Assembly (NCBI RefSeq): GCF_019898765.1
Contig: NZ_JAIOKB010000004.1
Span: 124,001 to 188,000, forward strand
DNA: 64,000 bases
From: Sphingomonas yunnanensis
GTDB taxonomy: Bacteria; Pseudomonadota; Alphaproteobacteria; Sphingomonadales; Sphingomonadaceae
Reading direction: 5' to 3'
The notes below the pieces were generated by a model. The model did no database searches. It worked only from the letters and a program-made list of their open reading frames with translations, and had not been told where the DNA came from. The position numbers and the translations under genes were made by a program. Positions within the stretch are counted from its first letter, which is position 1. Each line of letters begins with the position of its first letter. Below, one piece after another: positions 48,539 to 58,000 of this stretch.

Positions 48539-49327
48539 ATGCGGCTGTGGATGATCGGCTGCGGCAACATGGCCTCGGCGATGCTGCGACGCTGGCTGGC
48601 TAGCGGTGTGGTGGCGGCCGAGGACGTCGACGTGGTCAATCGCCAGCATCGCGTGCTGCCCGTCGGCGTGCGCCAGGCGCGCGACCTGCCCGACGCGCCG
48701 CCGCCCGACGCGGTGATCCTCGGCATCAAGCCGCAGCAACTCGACGAGGTCGCGGCGGTGCATCGCGGCCGCGTCGTCGCGGCGCCGCTGCTCATCTCCA
48801 TGCTCGCGGGCGCCGATCCGGCGCGACTGGCAGCGGCCTTCCCCGGCCCAGTGCCGATCCAGACGATGCCCAACCTGCCGGTCGAGCTCGGGCGCGGCGT
48901 GGTGGCGGTGCACGCGCCCGACGCGCCGGCGACGGCACGGACAGTGGCCGACCGGTTGCTCGTGCCACTCGGCCTGGTCGAGTGGTTCGACGATCCGGCG
49001 CTGTTCGCCGCCGCTGGCGCGCTCTCGGGCACTGGGCCGGCCTTCCTGTTCCGCTTCGTCGACGCGCTGACCGCGGCGGGAGTCGCGCTCGGTCTGTCAC
49101 GCGAGGCGGCCGCGGCGGTGGCCCTCGCGACCGTCGATGGCGCCGCGGCGATGGCGTCGGCGAGCGTGCGCAGCCCGGCCGCGCTGGCCGACGCGGTGGC
49201 GAGCCCCGGCGGCATGACTCGCGCCGGGCTCGACGTGCTCGATCGCGAACGCAGGTTGGCGGCGTTGCTGGAGGAGACACTGCGTGCGGTGGCGCGACGC
49301 GGTGCGGAGATGGCGGCGGGTCAGTAG
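48539..49327 (+). CDS. proC: pyrroline-5-carboxylate reductase
   Basis: The 262-residue enzyme catalyses the last step of proline synthesis. It starts with an NAD(P)-binding segment (RLWMIGCGNMASAMLRRWL), has VILGIKPQQLDEV, MPNLPVELGRGVVAV and the substrate-side motifs GALSGTGPAFLFRFVDALTAAGVALGLSRE and ADAVASPGGMTRAGLDVL, with the family's SPGGTT in a slightly altered form (SPGGMT). The order ubiK-ybjN-proC is one I recall as common in sphingomonads. Confidence 0.93.
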   Translation: MRLWMIGCGNMASAMLRRWLASGVVAAEDVDVVNRQHRVLPVGVRQARDLPDAPPPDAVILGIKPQQLDEVAAVHRGRVVAAPLLISMLAGADPARLAAAFPGPVPIQTMPNLPVELGRGVVAVHAPDAPATARTVADRLLVPLGLVEWFDDPALFAAAGALSGTGPAFLFRFVDALTAAGVALGLSREAAAAVALATVDGAAAMASASVRSPAALADAVASPGGMTRAGLDVLDRERRLAALLEETLRAVARRGAEMAAGQ

Positions 49328-49340
49328 GCCTCGGCCGCGA

Positions 49341-49805
49341 TCAGAGCGGCAAGGCGGTGGTGGACTTGATCTCCTGCATTGCGAAGGAGGAGCTGACGTC
49401 GTGCAGCGACGCCACCTTGATCAGCTTGCGGTAGATCCGGTCATAGTCGGCGATGTCGCGCGCGACGACCTTGAGCAGATAGTCGACCTCGCCGCTCATG
49501 CGATAGAATTCCACCACCTCGGGGATCCGCGCCACTCCCTCGGCGAAGGTCTGCAGCCACTCGTCGCTGTGCTGCGTGGTGCGCACCGCGACGAAGACGG
49601 TGACGTCGAGCCCGAGCGCGGCACGGTCGAGCAGCGCCACGCGTCCCCGGATCAGCCCGGTTCGCTCCAGCCGTTTGACCCGCTTCCAGCAGGGCGTCGG
49701 CGAGAGACCGATCCGCGTGGCAAGGTCGGCCACCGATAGAGCGGCATCCTCTTGCAGCAGAGCCAGCAGGCGGCGGTCGATGGCATCGAGTACCACATTC
49801 TCCAT
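49341..49805 (-). CDS. Lrp/AsnC family transcriptional regulator
   Basis: The 154-residue protein begins with the AsnC helix-turn-helix (DAIDRRLLALLQEDAALSVADLATRIGLSPTPCWKRVKRLERTGLIRG) and ends in the RAM ligand-binding fold (FVAVRTTQHSDEWLQTFAEGVARIPEVVEFYRMSGEVDYLLKVV, then HDVSSSFAMQEIKSTTALPL). Lrp-like proteins respond to amino acids. It converges with proC; its own regulated target may be elsewhere. ATG 49805 gives the canonical start; an upstream in-frame ATG at 49871 adds 22 residues of uncertain value. Confidence 0.92.
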   Translation of the reverse strand: MENVVLDAIDRRLLALLQEDAALSVADLATRIGLSPTPCWKRVKRLERTGLIRGRVALLDRAALGLDVTVFVAVRTTQHSDEWLQTFAEGVARIPEVVEFYRMSGEVDYLLKVVARDIADYDRIYRKLIKVASLHDVSSSFAMQEIKSTTALPL

Positions 49806-49916
49806 ATAGGCTGTCACGTAGCACAAATCGACTGCACTTACCTCGTTATCGTAGCGTGAAGAGATGCTCATCGCCGCCGATCGACGCTATCCTGCTCGGA
49901 GAGTGAGGAGGGCCTA

Positions 49917-50129
49917 ATGCTGAGTCGGATGTTCGTCGATCACCCGCGCGCGGTCGGAGAGAGCTATCTCGCGCATGCGCGCGTCGCGTCACATTTCGGG
50001 GTCACGTTGCTGGGGGCGGGTCTCGCCTGCCTGGTCCACGCGCTCGTCCCGGGGCTCTTCCGCTCGACCGGCAGTGGCGCAGTGGAGCGACTATACCAGG
50101 AGATGATCGCACGTCGTCGTGCGGGCTGA
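49917..50129 (+). CDS. small DUF6356-like protein
   Basis: The 70-residue protein reads FVDHPRAVGESYLAHARVASHFGVTLLGAGLACLVHALVPGLF, then a short basic tail (LYQEMIARRRAG). A single hydrophobic helix is predicted. I recall this pattern (DHP..VGE.Y..HA..A..FG..L..AGLACLVHALVP) as DUF6356, a small sphingomonad-type family of unknown function. The RBS is GAGTGAGGAGGGCCTA. It diverges from the Lrp gene. Confidence 0.78.
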   Translation: MLSRMFVDHPRAVGESYLAHARVASHFGVTLLGAGLACLVHALVPGLFRSTGSGAVERLYQEMIARRRAG

Positions 50130-50206
50130 CCGGTTCGGCGGACGACTCGCCGGCGCTGATCGGTAGCGTCGTTCGCGGGCGGTTCGCTCTAGACGCGTGA
50201 TCGCGT

Positions 50207-50557
50207 ATGGTGACTGCTCGACCCACGCGGAGGACTGCCGTGTTCACCCTTCTCATGCTCGGAGCGACGCCGATGACCGATGCGCCCGATCCACCGGCAC
50301 AAAGTCGCTCGCGACTGGCACCGCCCGGCGCTTCGCAGCGGCGCCTCGCCGGCACCGGGGCGGTGCCGAGCTGTCGTGGCGCAGCTCTGGTCGGTAAGAG
50401 ATGGTCCGAGGACATGCGCGCGCCGCTGCGCGGCGATCGCTATCGCGAGGTGCGAGTCCTCCGCGTCGGCCAGCCGCGGACCATGGACCTGCGCGAGGAT
50501 CGATTGAACGTGATCCTCGATTCGACGGGGCATGTCGTCGAGGTCACCTGCGGCTGA
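50207..50557 (+). CDS. I78-type peptidase inhibitor
   Basis: The C-terminal half has the I78 pattern: C56 in PSCRGAALVGKRWSEDMRAPL, then YREVRVLRVGQPRTMDLREDRLNVILDSTGHVVEVTCG, with the family's VR-x-(I/L)-x-PG, TMD(Y/L)R-x-(D/E)RLN-(I/V) and V-x-CG signature. The two cysteines (C56 and C115) could form a disulfide. I78 inhibitors act on serine proteases of the subtilisin and chymotrypsin type. The N-terminus has a hydrophobic stretch (AVFTLLMLGA) and may be a signal peptide, though the following 25 residues are polar and atypical. It lies 267 bp before a subtilisin-type protease. Confidence 0.8.
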   Translation: MVTARPTRRTAVFTLLMLGATPMTDAPDPPAQSRSRLAPPGASQRRLAGTGAVPSCRGAALVGKRWSEDMRAPLRGDRYREVRVLRVGQPRTMDLREDRLNVILDSTGHVVEVTCG

Positions 50558-50823
50558 GGGCGAGCTGTCCTGATTCCACGCGTCATCCTCGCGATTGCGA
50601 CCGTTGGTAAGAACTATCCTCGAAGTTTCAGAGCATCGCACTTTATTTCAGAGCAGTAATTCTCCGTCTTGTCAGCCTCCTTGCTCATAGTTAACCTCGA
50701 TCTCGCTCGAGCAACAATGTGCGTCCGACCGATCAGGGAAACGGCGGCGACGACAACGGCGGCACCACCGCCGCGCGCTCGTGCATCCCCGGCCGGCCGA
50801 CCTTCACCGGGAGTGAGACAGGC
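50558..50823. other. 266-bp spacer before the S8/RTX protease
   Basis: The upstream half is unusually AT-rich for this genome (around 50608-50700), which fits a promoter region. CTTGTCAGCC and CATAGTTAACC near 50668-50698 could be promoter elements; I could not fix the spacing. The protease frame stays open to GTG 50719, upstream of the chosen ATG. Confidence 0.4.
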
Positions 50824-53800
50824 ATGGCATCGAAGCTTAACACAGCGTTGCGGACCGCCGGGCAGCGGATCGACCAGGGCACGTTCGGCCCCGGCGACAT
50901 GGCCGCGCTCGCCCCCGCACGCGCCGGTGTCGTCGGACAACGGGCGACCACCGGACCGCTCGACACCGCCGCGCTGAGTACCCAGCCCGGCGCCGCCCCC
51001 GCCGCAGCGGCCACCCCGACCCCGAACCTCGCCTTCGATCTCTCGACGGGGAAGGACGTCACCACCGCGTTCAAGCTCTACGCGATCGACGTCGCCGATC
51101 CGCTCGCGAAGGACCAATGGCATCTCCAGCGCCTCGGCGACCTGCAAGCCGTGTGGAAGGACTATACCGGCAAGGACGTGACCGTCGGCGTCTACGATTC
51201 CGGGGTGCAATATGCGCATTGGGACCTCGACGGAAATTATGACGCCTCGAAGCAGGTGGTGGTCGATGGCAAGGTCTACGACGGCGACTATCGACCCGCC
51301 TCGGGCCCGCACGGCACCTCGGTCGCCGGGCTGATCGCGGCCGAGCGCAACGGCGCGGGCGGGGTGGGTGTCGCTTATGGCGCCCACGTCACCGGCGTGA
51401 ACATCTTCGATCCCTATTCCGAGGACGATTCGAAGGAAGGAATCTTCGTCAACGGCGCCGATCTCACCAAGTTCTTCGAGGCGGTGAAACAGTCGGCGCG
51501 CTACGACGTCACCAATCACAGCTGGGGCGGGCTGGACTATGTCTCCACCGCCGCGGCGCGGACCACCGCGGGCTCGTTCGCCAACGGCATGGTGACGGCG
51601 CTCAGCTACGGCTCGGCCGAGGGACGCGGCGGCCTGGGCACGACCCACGTCGCCGCGGCGGGCAATGACGTGATCGACGGTCAGGCCGACAGCTGGAAGA
51701 GCGACCGCCACGTCGTCGCCGTCGGTGCCTATCGCGAGGTCGACGGCAGCTCGTCGCAATATGTCGACAGCGGGGCGCACCTGCTCGTGTCGGCGCCGTC
51801 GAACGACTATGCCGAGCTCGGCGGCACCGGGCAGGTGACCACCGATCTGCTCGGCCGCGACGGCTACAACACGAACGCCAAGCCCGGCGGGCCGGAGGAC
51901 TATACCGACACGTTCGGCGGCACCTCCGGCGCGACCCCCATCGTGAGCGGCGTCGTCAGCCTGATCCTCGACGCGAACAGCGAGCTCGGCTGGCGCGACG
52001 TCAAGGACATCCTGGCCGCCTCGGCCAAGCTGCCGGTCGCCTTCGACACCGGGCAGACCGCCGCGACGTCGACGATCAGCGGGTTCACCTACGTGCTGAA
52101 CAATCGCCAGTTCCAGCTCAACGGCGACGATGCCGGCTGGAACGGCGGCGCGATGCACTACAGCAACGATTATGGCTATGGCGCGGTCGACGCCTACAAT
52201 GCGGTGCGGCTCGCCGAAGTGTGGTCGCTGTTCGGCGCGGCCAAGACGAGCGACAACGAGCTGAGCGCGTCGACGGGCACGATCCGCGTCGGCAAGACCT
52301 CGGTCGCGACCAAGGCGGACACCGCGCTCACGCAGTTCCATGATTTCGTCGGCACGCCGACCAGCTTCCAGTTCCGCGTGACCAAGGACGTCGACGTCGA
52401 GCACCTCGACCTCACGCTCAACTTCGCCACCCAGCTCGGCGACGGAACGTCGCTGCTCAACACCAGCGCGGTCGGGCTCAAGATCAAGCTGATCGCGCCC
52501 GATGGCACCGAGGGCTATATCGACCTCAGCGACACCAACGCCACCACCGTCACCGGTACGTCGCAGACCTTCACCTTCGGGCTCAGCGGCTTCCGCGGTG
52601 TCGACACGCTCGGCACCTGGACGTTCCAGTTCGAACAGACCGCCGGGGTGTTCGACACCTATGATGCCAATCGCACCACGGTGAACACGCTCAAGCTCGA
52701 CATGTACGGCGCCGCGCCTGGCACCGGCGACGTCTACACCTATACCAACGAGTTCTTCACCATGGCCGCGATCGCGGGCGAGAGTGGGCGACACACGCTG
52801 GTCGACAGCGACGGCGGCACCGACTGGATCAACGCCGCCGCGATCGCCGCGGACGTGACGATCTCGCTCAAGCAGGGCGGCGTGACCAGCTTCGGCGGCA
52901 CCCAGGCCTTCACCATCGGCGCCGGCACGCAGATCGAGAATGCGGTCAGCGGCGACGGCAACGACACGCTCAACGGCAACGCTTTGGCCAACGAACTACA
53001 TGGCATGCGCGGCAATGACCGCCTGTTCGGCGATGCCGGTAGCGACATCCTGTTCGGCGGTTGGGGCGACGATCGGCTCGACGGCGGTAGCGGCGCCGAC
53101 GTGCTGCGCGGCGAGCAGGGGAACGACACTTACGTGGTCGATAACCGCGGTGACGTGGTCATCGAAGATGCCGGCCAGGGAACGGACGCCGTCCTAGCCT
53201 CAATCGACTACACCCTCGGCTCGCAGGTCGAGAAGCTGTACCTCGCGGGTGACGCGCGCGTCGGAACTGGCAATGGGCTCGACAACGAACTGTATGGCAC
53301 CGCCGGTGACGACTCGCTGTACGGCCTCGATGGTCAAGACCTGGTACGTGGCGGCGCTGGCAACGACCGACTCGACGGGGGTGCCGGCAACGACCAATTG
53401 TACGGCGGCGTGGGTGACGACCGGCTCGACGGCGGTGCCGGTGATGACCGTCTGGACGGCGGCGTGGGCAACGATCGGCTCGACGGCGGCAAGGGTGACG
53501 ACGTGATGCGCGGGGAGGAAGGTAACGACACGTTCGTGGTCGACAGCCTCGGCGACCAAGTGATCGAGCTCAGCGGTGGCGGTATCGACCTCGTGCTCGC
53601 CTCGGTCGACTATCGCCTCGCCGTGAACGTCGAGAACCTCACGTTGAGCGGCAGCGCCTATAGCGGCACCGGCAACGCGCTCAACAACGTGATCCGCGGC
53701 AGCGCGGGGGCCAACGCCCTCAGCGGCGAGGCGGGCAACGACACGCTGATCGGCGGCGCCGGCGACGACGTGCTCACGGGGGGCAGCGGCAGCGACCGCT

Positions 53801-54018
53801 TCGTCTTCGCCGACGGCTTCGGCAAGGACACGATCCGCGACTTCGGGCGGGGCGACACGATCGACTTCGCCGCCTACACGCTCGACGGCACGCCGATCAT
53901 CACCGACGTCGGCAGCGACACGCTGATCGACCTGGGCCACGGCAACACGATCCTGCTCAAGGGGATCCAGCCGGGCCAGCTGAGCTTTACCGGCGACGCC
54001 TTCGGTTACGTCGGTTGA
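50824..54018 (+). CDS. S8 subtilisin-like serine protease with P domain and RTX repeats
   Basis: The 1064-residue protein has a subtilisin-type catalytic domain: D125 in VTVGVYDSGV, H163 in GPHGTSVAGL, oxyanion N281 in HVAAAGND and S368 in GGTSGATPIVSG. A proprotein convertase P-like domain follows (about 480-650: FRVTKDVDVEHLDLTLNF, LIAPDGTEGYIDLSD, and GTWTFQFEQTAG). The last 350 residues hold RTX GGxGxD repeats (53350-53538 is the densest set) ending in the type I secretion tail (DRFVFADGFGKDTIRDFG and TLIDLGHGNTILLKGI). No classic signal peptide is present, so export through a type I secretion system is likely; that machinery is not in this window. ATG 50824 is preferred over GTG 50719, and has GGGAGTGAGACAGGC upstream. 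Confidence 0.93.
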   Translation: MASKLNTALRTAGQRIDQGTFGPGDMAALAPARAGVVGQRATTGPLDTAALSTQPGAAPAAAATPTPNLAFDLSTGKDVTTAFKLYAIDVADPLAKDQWHLQRLGDLQAVWKDYTGKDVTVGVYDSGVQYAHWDLDGNYDASKQVVVDGKVYDGDYRPASGPHGTSVAGLIAAERNGAGGVGVAYGAHVTGVNIFDPYSEDDSKEGIFVNGADLTKFFEAVKQSARYDVTNHSWGGLDYVSTAAARTTAGSFANGMVTALSYGSAEGRGGLGTTHVAAAGNDVIDGQADSWKSDRHVVAVGAYREVDGSSSQYVDSGAHLLVSAPSNDYAELGGTGQVTTDLLGRDGYNTNAKPGGPEDYTDTFGGTSGATPIVSGVVSLILDANSELGWRDVKDILAASAKLPVAFDTGQTAATSTISGFTYVLNNRQFQLNGDDAGWNGGAMHYSNDYGYGAVDAYNAVRLAEVWSLFGAAKTSDNELSASTGTIRVGKTSVATKADTALTQFHDFVGTPTSFQFRVTKDVDVEHLDLTLNFATQLGDGTSLLNTSAVGLKIKLIAPDGTEGYIDLSDTNATTVTGTSQTFTFGLSGFRGVDTLGTWTFQFEQTAGVFDTYDANRTTVNTLKLDMYGAAPGTGDVYTYTNEFFTMAAIAGESGRHTLVDSDGGTDWINAAAIAADVTISLKQGGVTSFGGTQAFTIGAGTQIENAVSGDGNDTLNGNALANELHGMRGNDRLFGDAGSDILFGGWGDDRLDGGSGADVLRGEQGNDTYVVDNRGDVVIEDAGQGTDAVLASIDYTLGSQVEKLYLAGDARVGTGNGLDNELYGTAGDDSLYGLDGQDLVRGGAGNDRLDGGAGNDQLYGGVGDDRLDGGAGDDRLDGGVGNDRLDGGKGDDVMRGEEGNDTFVVDSLGDQVIELSGGGIDLVLASVDYRLAVNVENLTLSGSAYSGTGNALNNVIRGSAGANALSGEAGNDTLIGGAGDDVLTGGSGSDRFVFADGFGKDTIRDFGRGDTIDFAAYTLDGTPIITDVGSDTLIDLGHGNTILLKGIQPGQLSFTGDAFGYVG
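53350..53538 (+). repeat. seven tandem 27-bp RTX repeat units
   Basis: Units start at 53350, 53377, 53404, 53431, 53458, 53485 and 53512. Each encodes a nine-residue calcium-binding GGxGxDxxx block (e.g. GGAGNDRLD, GGVGDDRLD). The last two are degenerate. Confidence 0.9.
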
Positions 54019-54057
54019 GCACCGGAGGGACGGGCGGCGACGGCTCGCCCGGTCCGC

Positions 54058-55020
54058 TCAGGCGATCGTCCAGGGGTCGACCGGCGCGGCGCGAATCCAG
54101 CGCGTGGCGAGCCATTTGGCGCCCCGGGTGACCGGGAGGCCCGCATGCCGTGTCGCCGGGTCGGGGCGATCGTCGCCGCGCGTGTTGGCGAACATCAGCG
54201 CGTCACCGCCGCGTGGCGTGACCGTGACGCCCGCCTCGGGGAAGTGCGTCTCGCCCCCCGCAAACCCCTGGTTGAGGTAGAGCAGCACGGTGACGATCCG
54301 CTGATTGGCGGCGCCCTGGATCGTGTCCAGGTGCGGGCGATATTCCTGCCCCGGCAGATAGCGCAGCACCGTCAGCGGCTCGCCCTGCTCGACGCGGGTG
54401 CCGCTGATCGCGGCCACGCGCGCGTTGATCGCGCGGACGACGAGATCCTCGCGCGTCGGTCCGATCGCGCCGCCGTCGGAGGTGCGGATCGGATGTGCCA
54501 CCCAGGCGCCGCTGCGCGGATCGATCACGCGCGCGGGCTCGAGCAGCGCCGCGCCGACTCCGGCCAGATGCGCGCACTCGGCGGCGGTGAGCAGCGCCGG
54601 GAAGCGGACGATGCGGGGTGCGACGCTCAACGGCTCGGACGCGGGCAAGTTGGCCGGCGAACCGCCGGCGGTGAGCGACATCGCCTCGACCAGCGCGAGC
54701 TGCGCCGCGGCCACGGGATCGCTGACGGCGGCGGTCCGCAGCAGCGTGAGCGCGCGCGGCCAGTCTGCCGGCATACCGCTGCCGTTGGCGGTGAGCGCGA
54801 TCTCGGTGAGCGCGGCGTCGACGTGACCGATCGCCACCGCCCGCCGCAGCCAGACCCGTGCGCCGGCAAGGTCGCGCCGCAGCGGCGTGCCGCGCAGCAG
54901 CCAGACCGCGAGCAGCATCGCCGCCTCGGCATCGCCGCCGCCGCCGGCGTTCGCCAGCAGTTCGGCCGCGGCGACCGCCTGCCCCGATGCCGCGAGCCGC
55001 TCTGCCTCCTCCACTGCCAT
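54058..55020 (-). CDS. Sel1-like repeat/2OG-Fe(II) oxygenase (prolyl 4-hydroxylase-like)
   Basis: The 320-residue protein has an N-terminal helical part of Sel1/TPR type (LLANAGGGGDAEAAMLLAVWLLRG, ARVWLRRAVAIGHVDAALTEIAL, RALTLLRTAAVSDPVAAAQLAL). The C-terminal part is a prolyl-4-hydroxylase-type oxygenase with iron ligands H230, D232 and H292 and the 2-oxoglutarate-binding K302 (LDTIQ, ETHFPEAG, RHAGLPVTRGAKW). It would hydroxylate a protein or peptide. It is the next gene in the same direction as the TonB receptor, but a terminator lies between them. Confidence 0.88.
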   Translation of the reverse strand: MAVEEAERLAASGQAVAAAELLANAGGGGDAEAAMLLAVWLLRGTPLRRDLAGARVWLRRAVAIGHVDAALTEIALTANGSGMPADWPRALTLLRTAAVSDPVAAAQLALVEAMSLTAGGSPANLPASEPLSVAPRIVRFPALLTAAECAHLAGVGAALLEPARVIDPRSGAWVAHPIRTSDGGAIGPTREDLVVRAINARVAAISGTRVEQGEPLTVLRYLPGQEYRPHLDTIQGAANQRIVTVLLYLNQGFAGGETHFPEAGVTVTPRGGDALMFANTRGDDRPDPATRHAGLPVTRGAKWLATRWIRAAPVDPWTIA

Positions 55021-55040
55021 CTGCCGCTCCGTGCCGAATG

Positions 55041-55070
55041 AAAAAGGGGCCGGGCAGATGCCCGACCCCT
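55041..55070 (-). terminator. terminator of the TonB-dependent receptor gene
   Basis: Read on the minus strand, GGGGTCGGGC pairs with GCCCGGCCCC around an ATCT loop and is followed by a T5 run (bases 55041-55045 on the plus strand are A). It lies 25 bp after the receptor stop. Confidence 0.85.
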
Positions 55071-55095
55071 CTTCCCTAACACGCTGATCCGCAGA

Positions 55096-58000
55096 TCAGA
55101 ACTTCGCGGTGACGCCCATGTAGATGAAGCGGCCGCGATTGTCGTAGATGGCCGAGGTCGTGCCGATGTTCGACACACCGACACCGGTCAAGCCGTACGG
55201 CGGATCGACGTCGCCGACGTTTGTCACACCACCGTAAAAGTTGAACATGTCGCTGACGTCGAGGCCGAAGCGGATGTCGTTGTAGGTGACGCTCGGATAC
55301 TTCTGGATCGGTGCGTAATCCAGGTTCTGCGCCGGCAGACCGTTGACCCCGTTATAATCCTCCCAAGTGTTCAGGTACATCTTGTCGATCCAGCGCAGCG
55401 AGTGGCCGATCGTGAAGTTGCCGAATTTCAAGTTGGTGCTGATGTTGAAGCGGTCCGACGGGCTGCCCAATTCGTCGGTGATAACGTCCTTGAAGTTGGG
55501 GCGCGACGGATCGGTGTAATCGTCACGCTGGATCGCGTGGGTCCACACGCCCTCGATCGAGGCGCGAACGAAACCGAAGTCGTGATTGTACGCGATCTGC
55601 GTGTCGATGCCGCGCGCGCGCAGCTGTGCGTAGTTGCGCGGCGCATCCTGGTACGAGCCCTCCAGGATCTGGTAAGGCTGCTCGCCGGCCGGCCCGCCGT
55701 CGGCGCCCGCGCGCTGGAACAGCGCGCAGAACTGATTGTCGATCGAAGGCGCGTCGTAGCAGGCGTTGAGGGCCTGCTGCACCGACGGCGAGGTGATCAC
55801 ATTCTCGACCTTGATGTCATAATAGTCGACCGACACCGACAGGCCGGGCACGAAGCTCGGCTGGTACACGCCGCCGAGCGTCAGCGACTTGGACGTCTCG
55901 GCCCCGAGATTGGGGTTGCCGCCGCTGCTGATCTCGAGCGACTGTGTGTAAACGTAATCGTAGCTGGTCGGAATGCCTTGTGCGGCGCAGTTGGCGGCGC
56001 GGTTCGCCGAGCCGGTGCCGATATTGCGCAGCGAGCAGGGATCGTTCGGGGCTGGCGTGAAGTTCTGACCCGCCGCCGCATAGGCCTCGCCCAGATAGGG
56101 CGAACGCACCGACTTGGCATAGCCGCCGCGCAGCTGCAGGTCGCTGAACGGACGCCACACCGCCTGACCGTTCCAGGCGACGACGGTGCCCACCGAGCCC
56201 TTGTAATCCGCCACGCGCGCCGCGCCGGAAAGGGTCAGCTCCTTGATCAGGAAGATATCCTTGAGCAGCGGGACCGACAGCTCGCCGAACGCCTCCTTCA
56301 CCTCGAACGAGGGTGCACGGAAGCTCGGGATGGCATTGTAGAAGTTGTAGCCCGCCTGGGTCAGCGGATCGAGATCGTAGGTCAGCGTCTCGCGGCGGTA
56401 CTCGGCGCCGACCGAGAAGCCGACGGGGCCGCCCGGCAGCTCGAACAGCTGGCTGAGGTCGCCGGCGACGAAGCCGTTGGCGACGAACTGAGTCGCCTTG
56501 CCCGAGGCGGTGGTGGGCGCGATCAGATAAGCACGCGCGGCGTCGCTGACCGAACCCTGGCCGAACGGGTTGAGCGGCACGCAGGCGGCGATGTCCGCGG
56601 CGAGACGCGCCGGATCACCGCCGATGTCCTCGCCCGCATAGGCGGGATCGACCTGCGAGCGGCAGACGACCTGGCCGGCGGCGTTGCGCGTCGAGTCGAG
56701 CGCCAGGAGGAAGCGCTGCGTGTTCACGTTGCCCGTGATCACGCTGTTCTCCTTGTGCTGACCGTAGTTCGCCGACACTTCATAGTGCCAGTCGTCGTTG
56801 AAATCGCCGCGTACGCCGACCACCGCGCGATAGGTGTCGCGGTTGAGCCGCTCGTCGCGCGTGCCGAGATCCACCCAGTTGCGGCGCAGCGAGAAGCGAT
56901 AGGTGCCCGCCGCGATCTGCGCCAGTGCGGCAGCCTGGTTGGCGGCCGCGTTGGCGCCGGTGAAGGCCGCACCCGTGTTGGGGTTCACGCCCGAGTTGAC
57001 CGCGGCGGCCAGCTGCGCCGCGATGGTCGTGCGCGCGTTCGCGTTGAGATACGGGTTGTCCAGCCGGACGCCCTCGCGGTTGGTGCCGGCCGTGCCGGCG
57101 TTCGAGTAGGAGCGATCCGCGAAGCCGCTGTCGACGAAGTCACCCAGCGTGGTGCCCTGCGAGAAGAACGGGCCGCTCTGCGAGCCGAACGCCTCGGTGC
57201 GGACGTACTTGGCCTCGAAGAAGGGCACGAACGCCGGTGACACCTCGAAATGGCCGAGGACGTTGACGACGTAGCGCTTCAGGTCGGGCGAGAGGACGAC
57301 CAGATTGCCCTCCCGGCTGGTCGTGCCGTTGCCGCCGACGAAGTTGCCGTTCGGCGCGAGGCCGACGCGGGTACCGGTCTGCGACGCGAGCGAGCCGTCG
57401 GGCTGGAACAGATAGGAGCAGGTGAACGAACCGCCGATCGAGTCGGTGCCGCACGGCGCCGTGCCCGCGCCGTAGCGGAAGCCGAGCTGGCCGCCGAGCG
57501 AGATCGTCGCGGCGCGCAGGTCGCGATAGAAGGTGCGGTCCGGCGTGCCGTCCGAGGGTGCGCTCGCCGGGTCTGTGTCGGTGACGATGAAGGCGTCGTT
57601 CTGGCGCAGGTTGCGACGGCCAGAGGCGTAATAATCCTGTTGGTGCGCGAACTCGGCGTTGATGGCGATGTTGCCGCGCCCGTCGGCGAAGTTCTTGCCC
57701 GCGAGGACCGAGACATACTGGTTCCCGGCGTCGCCGTAGGTGCTGATGCCGTTCTGGCCGTGCAGCTGCAGTCCGTCGAAATTGTCTTTGAGCACGAAGT
57801 TGACGACGCCAGCGATCGCGTCCGACCCGTAGACCGACGAGACGCCCCCCGTGACGATGTCGATCCGCTCGACCAGGTCGGTCGGGATGGTGTTGATATC
57901 GACGGCGTTGCCGTTGTTGATGATATCGGCCGTGACCTGCCGCCGGCCGTTGGTCAGCACCAGCGTGCGCGAGCGGCCGAGGTTACGCAGATCGAGGAAG

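Noticed and set aside
50614..52794. A 726-codon open frame on the minus strand across the protease gene
   Set aside because: It is antisense to the S8 catalytic domain, has the Arg/Val/Glu/Gly-rich make-up of GC-rich shadow frames, and contains no family motif.
53350..53538. Regular 27-bp repeats as a CRISPR array
   Set aside because: The units are contiguous without spacers and encode RTX calcium-binding motifs in frame.
55402..57240. A 612-codon plus-strand frame inside the TonB receptor gene
   Set aside because: The opposite strand codes for a complete receptor with signal peptide, plug and barrel; the frame has shadow composition.
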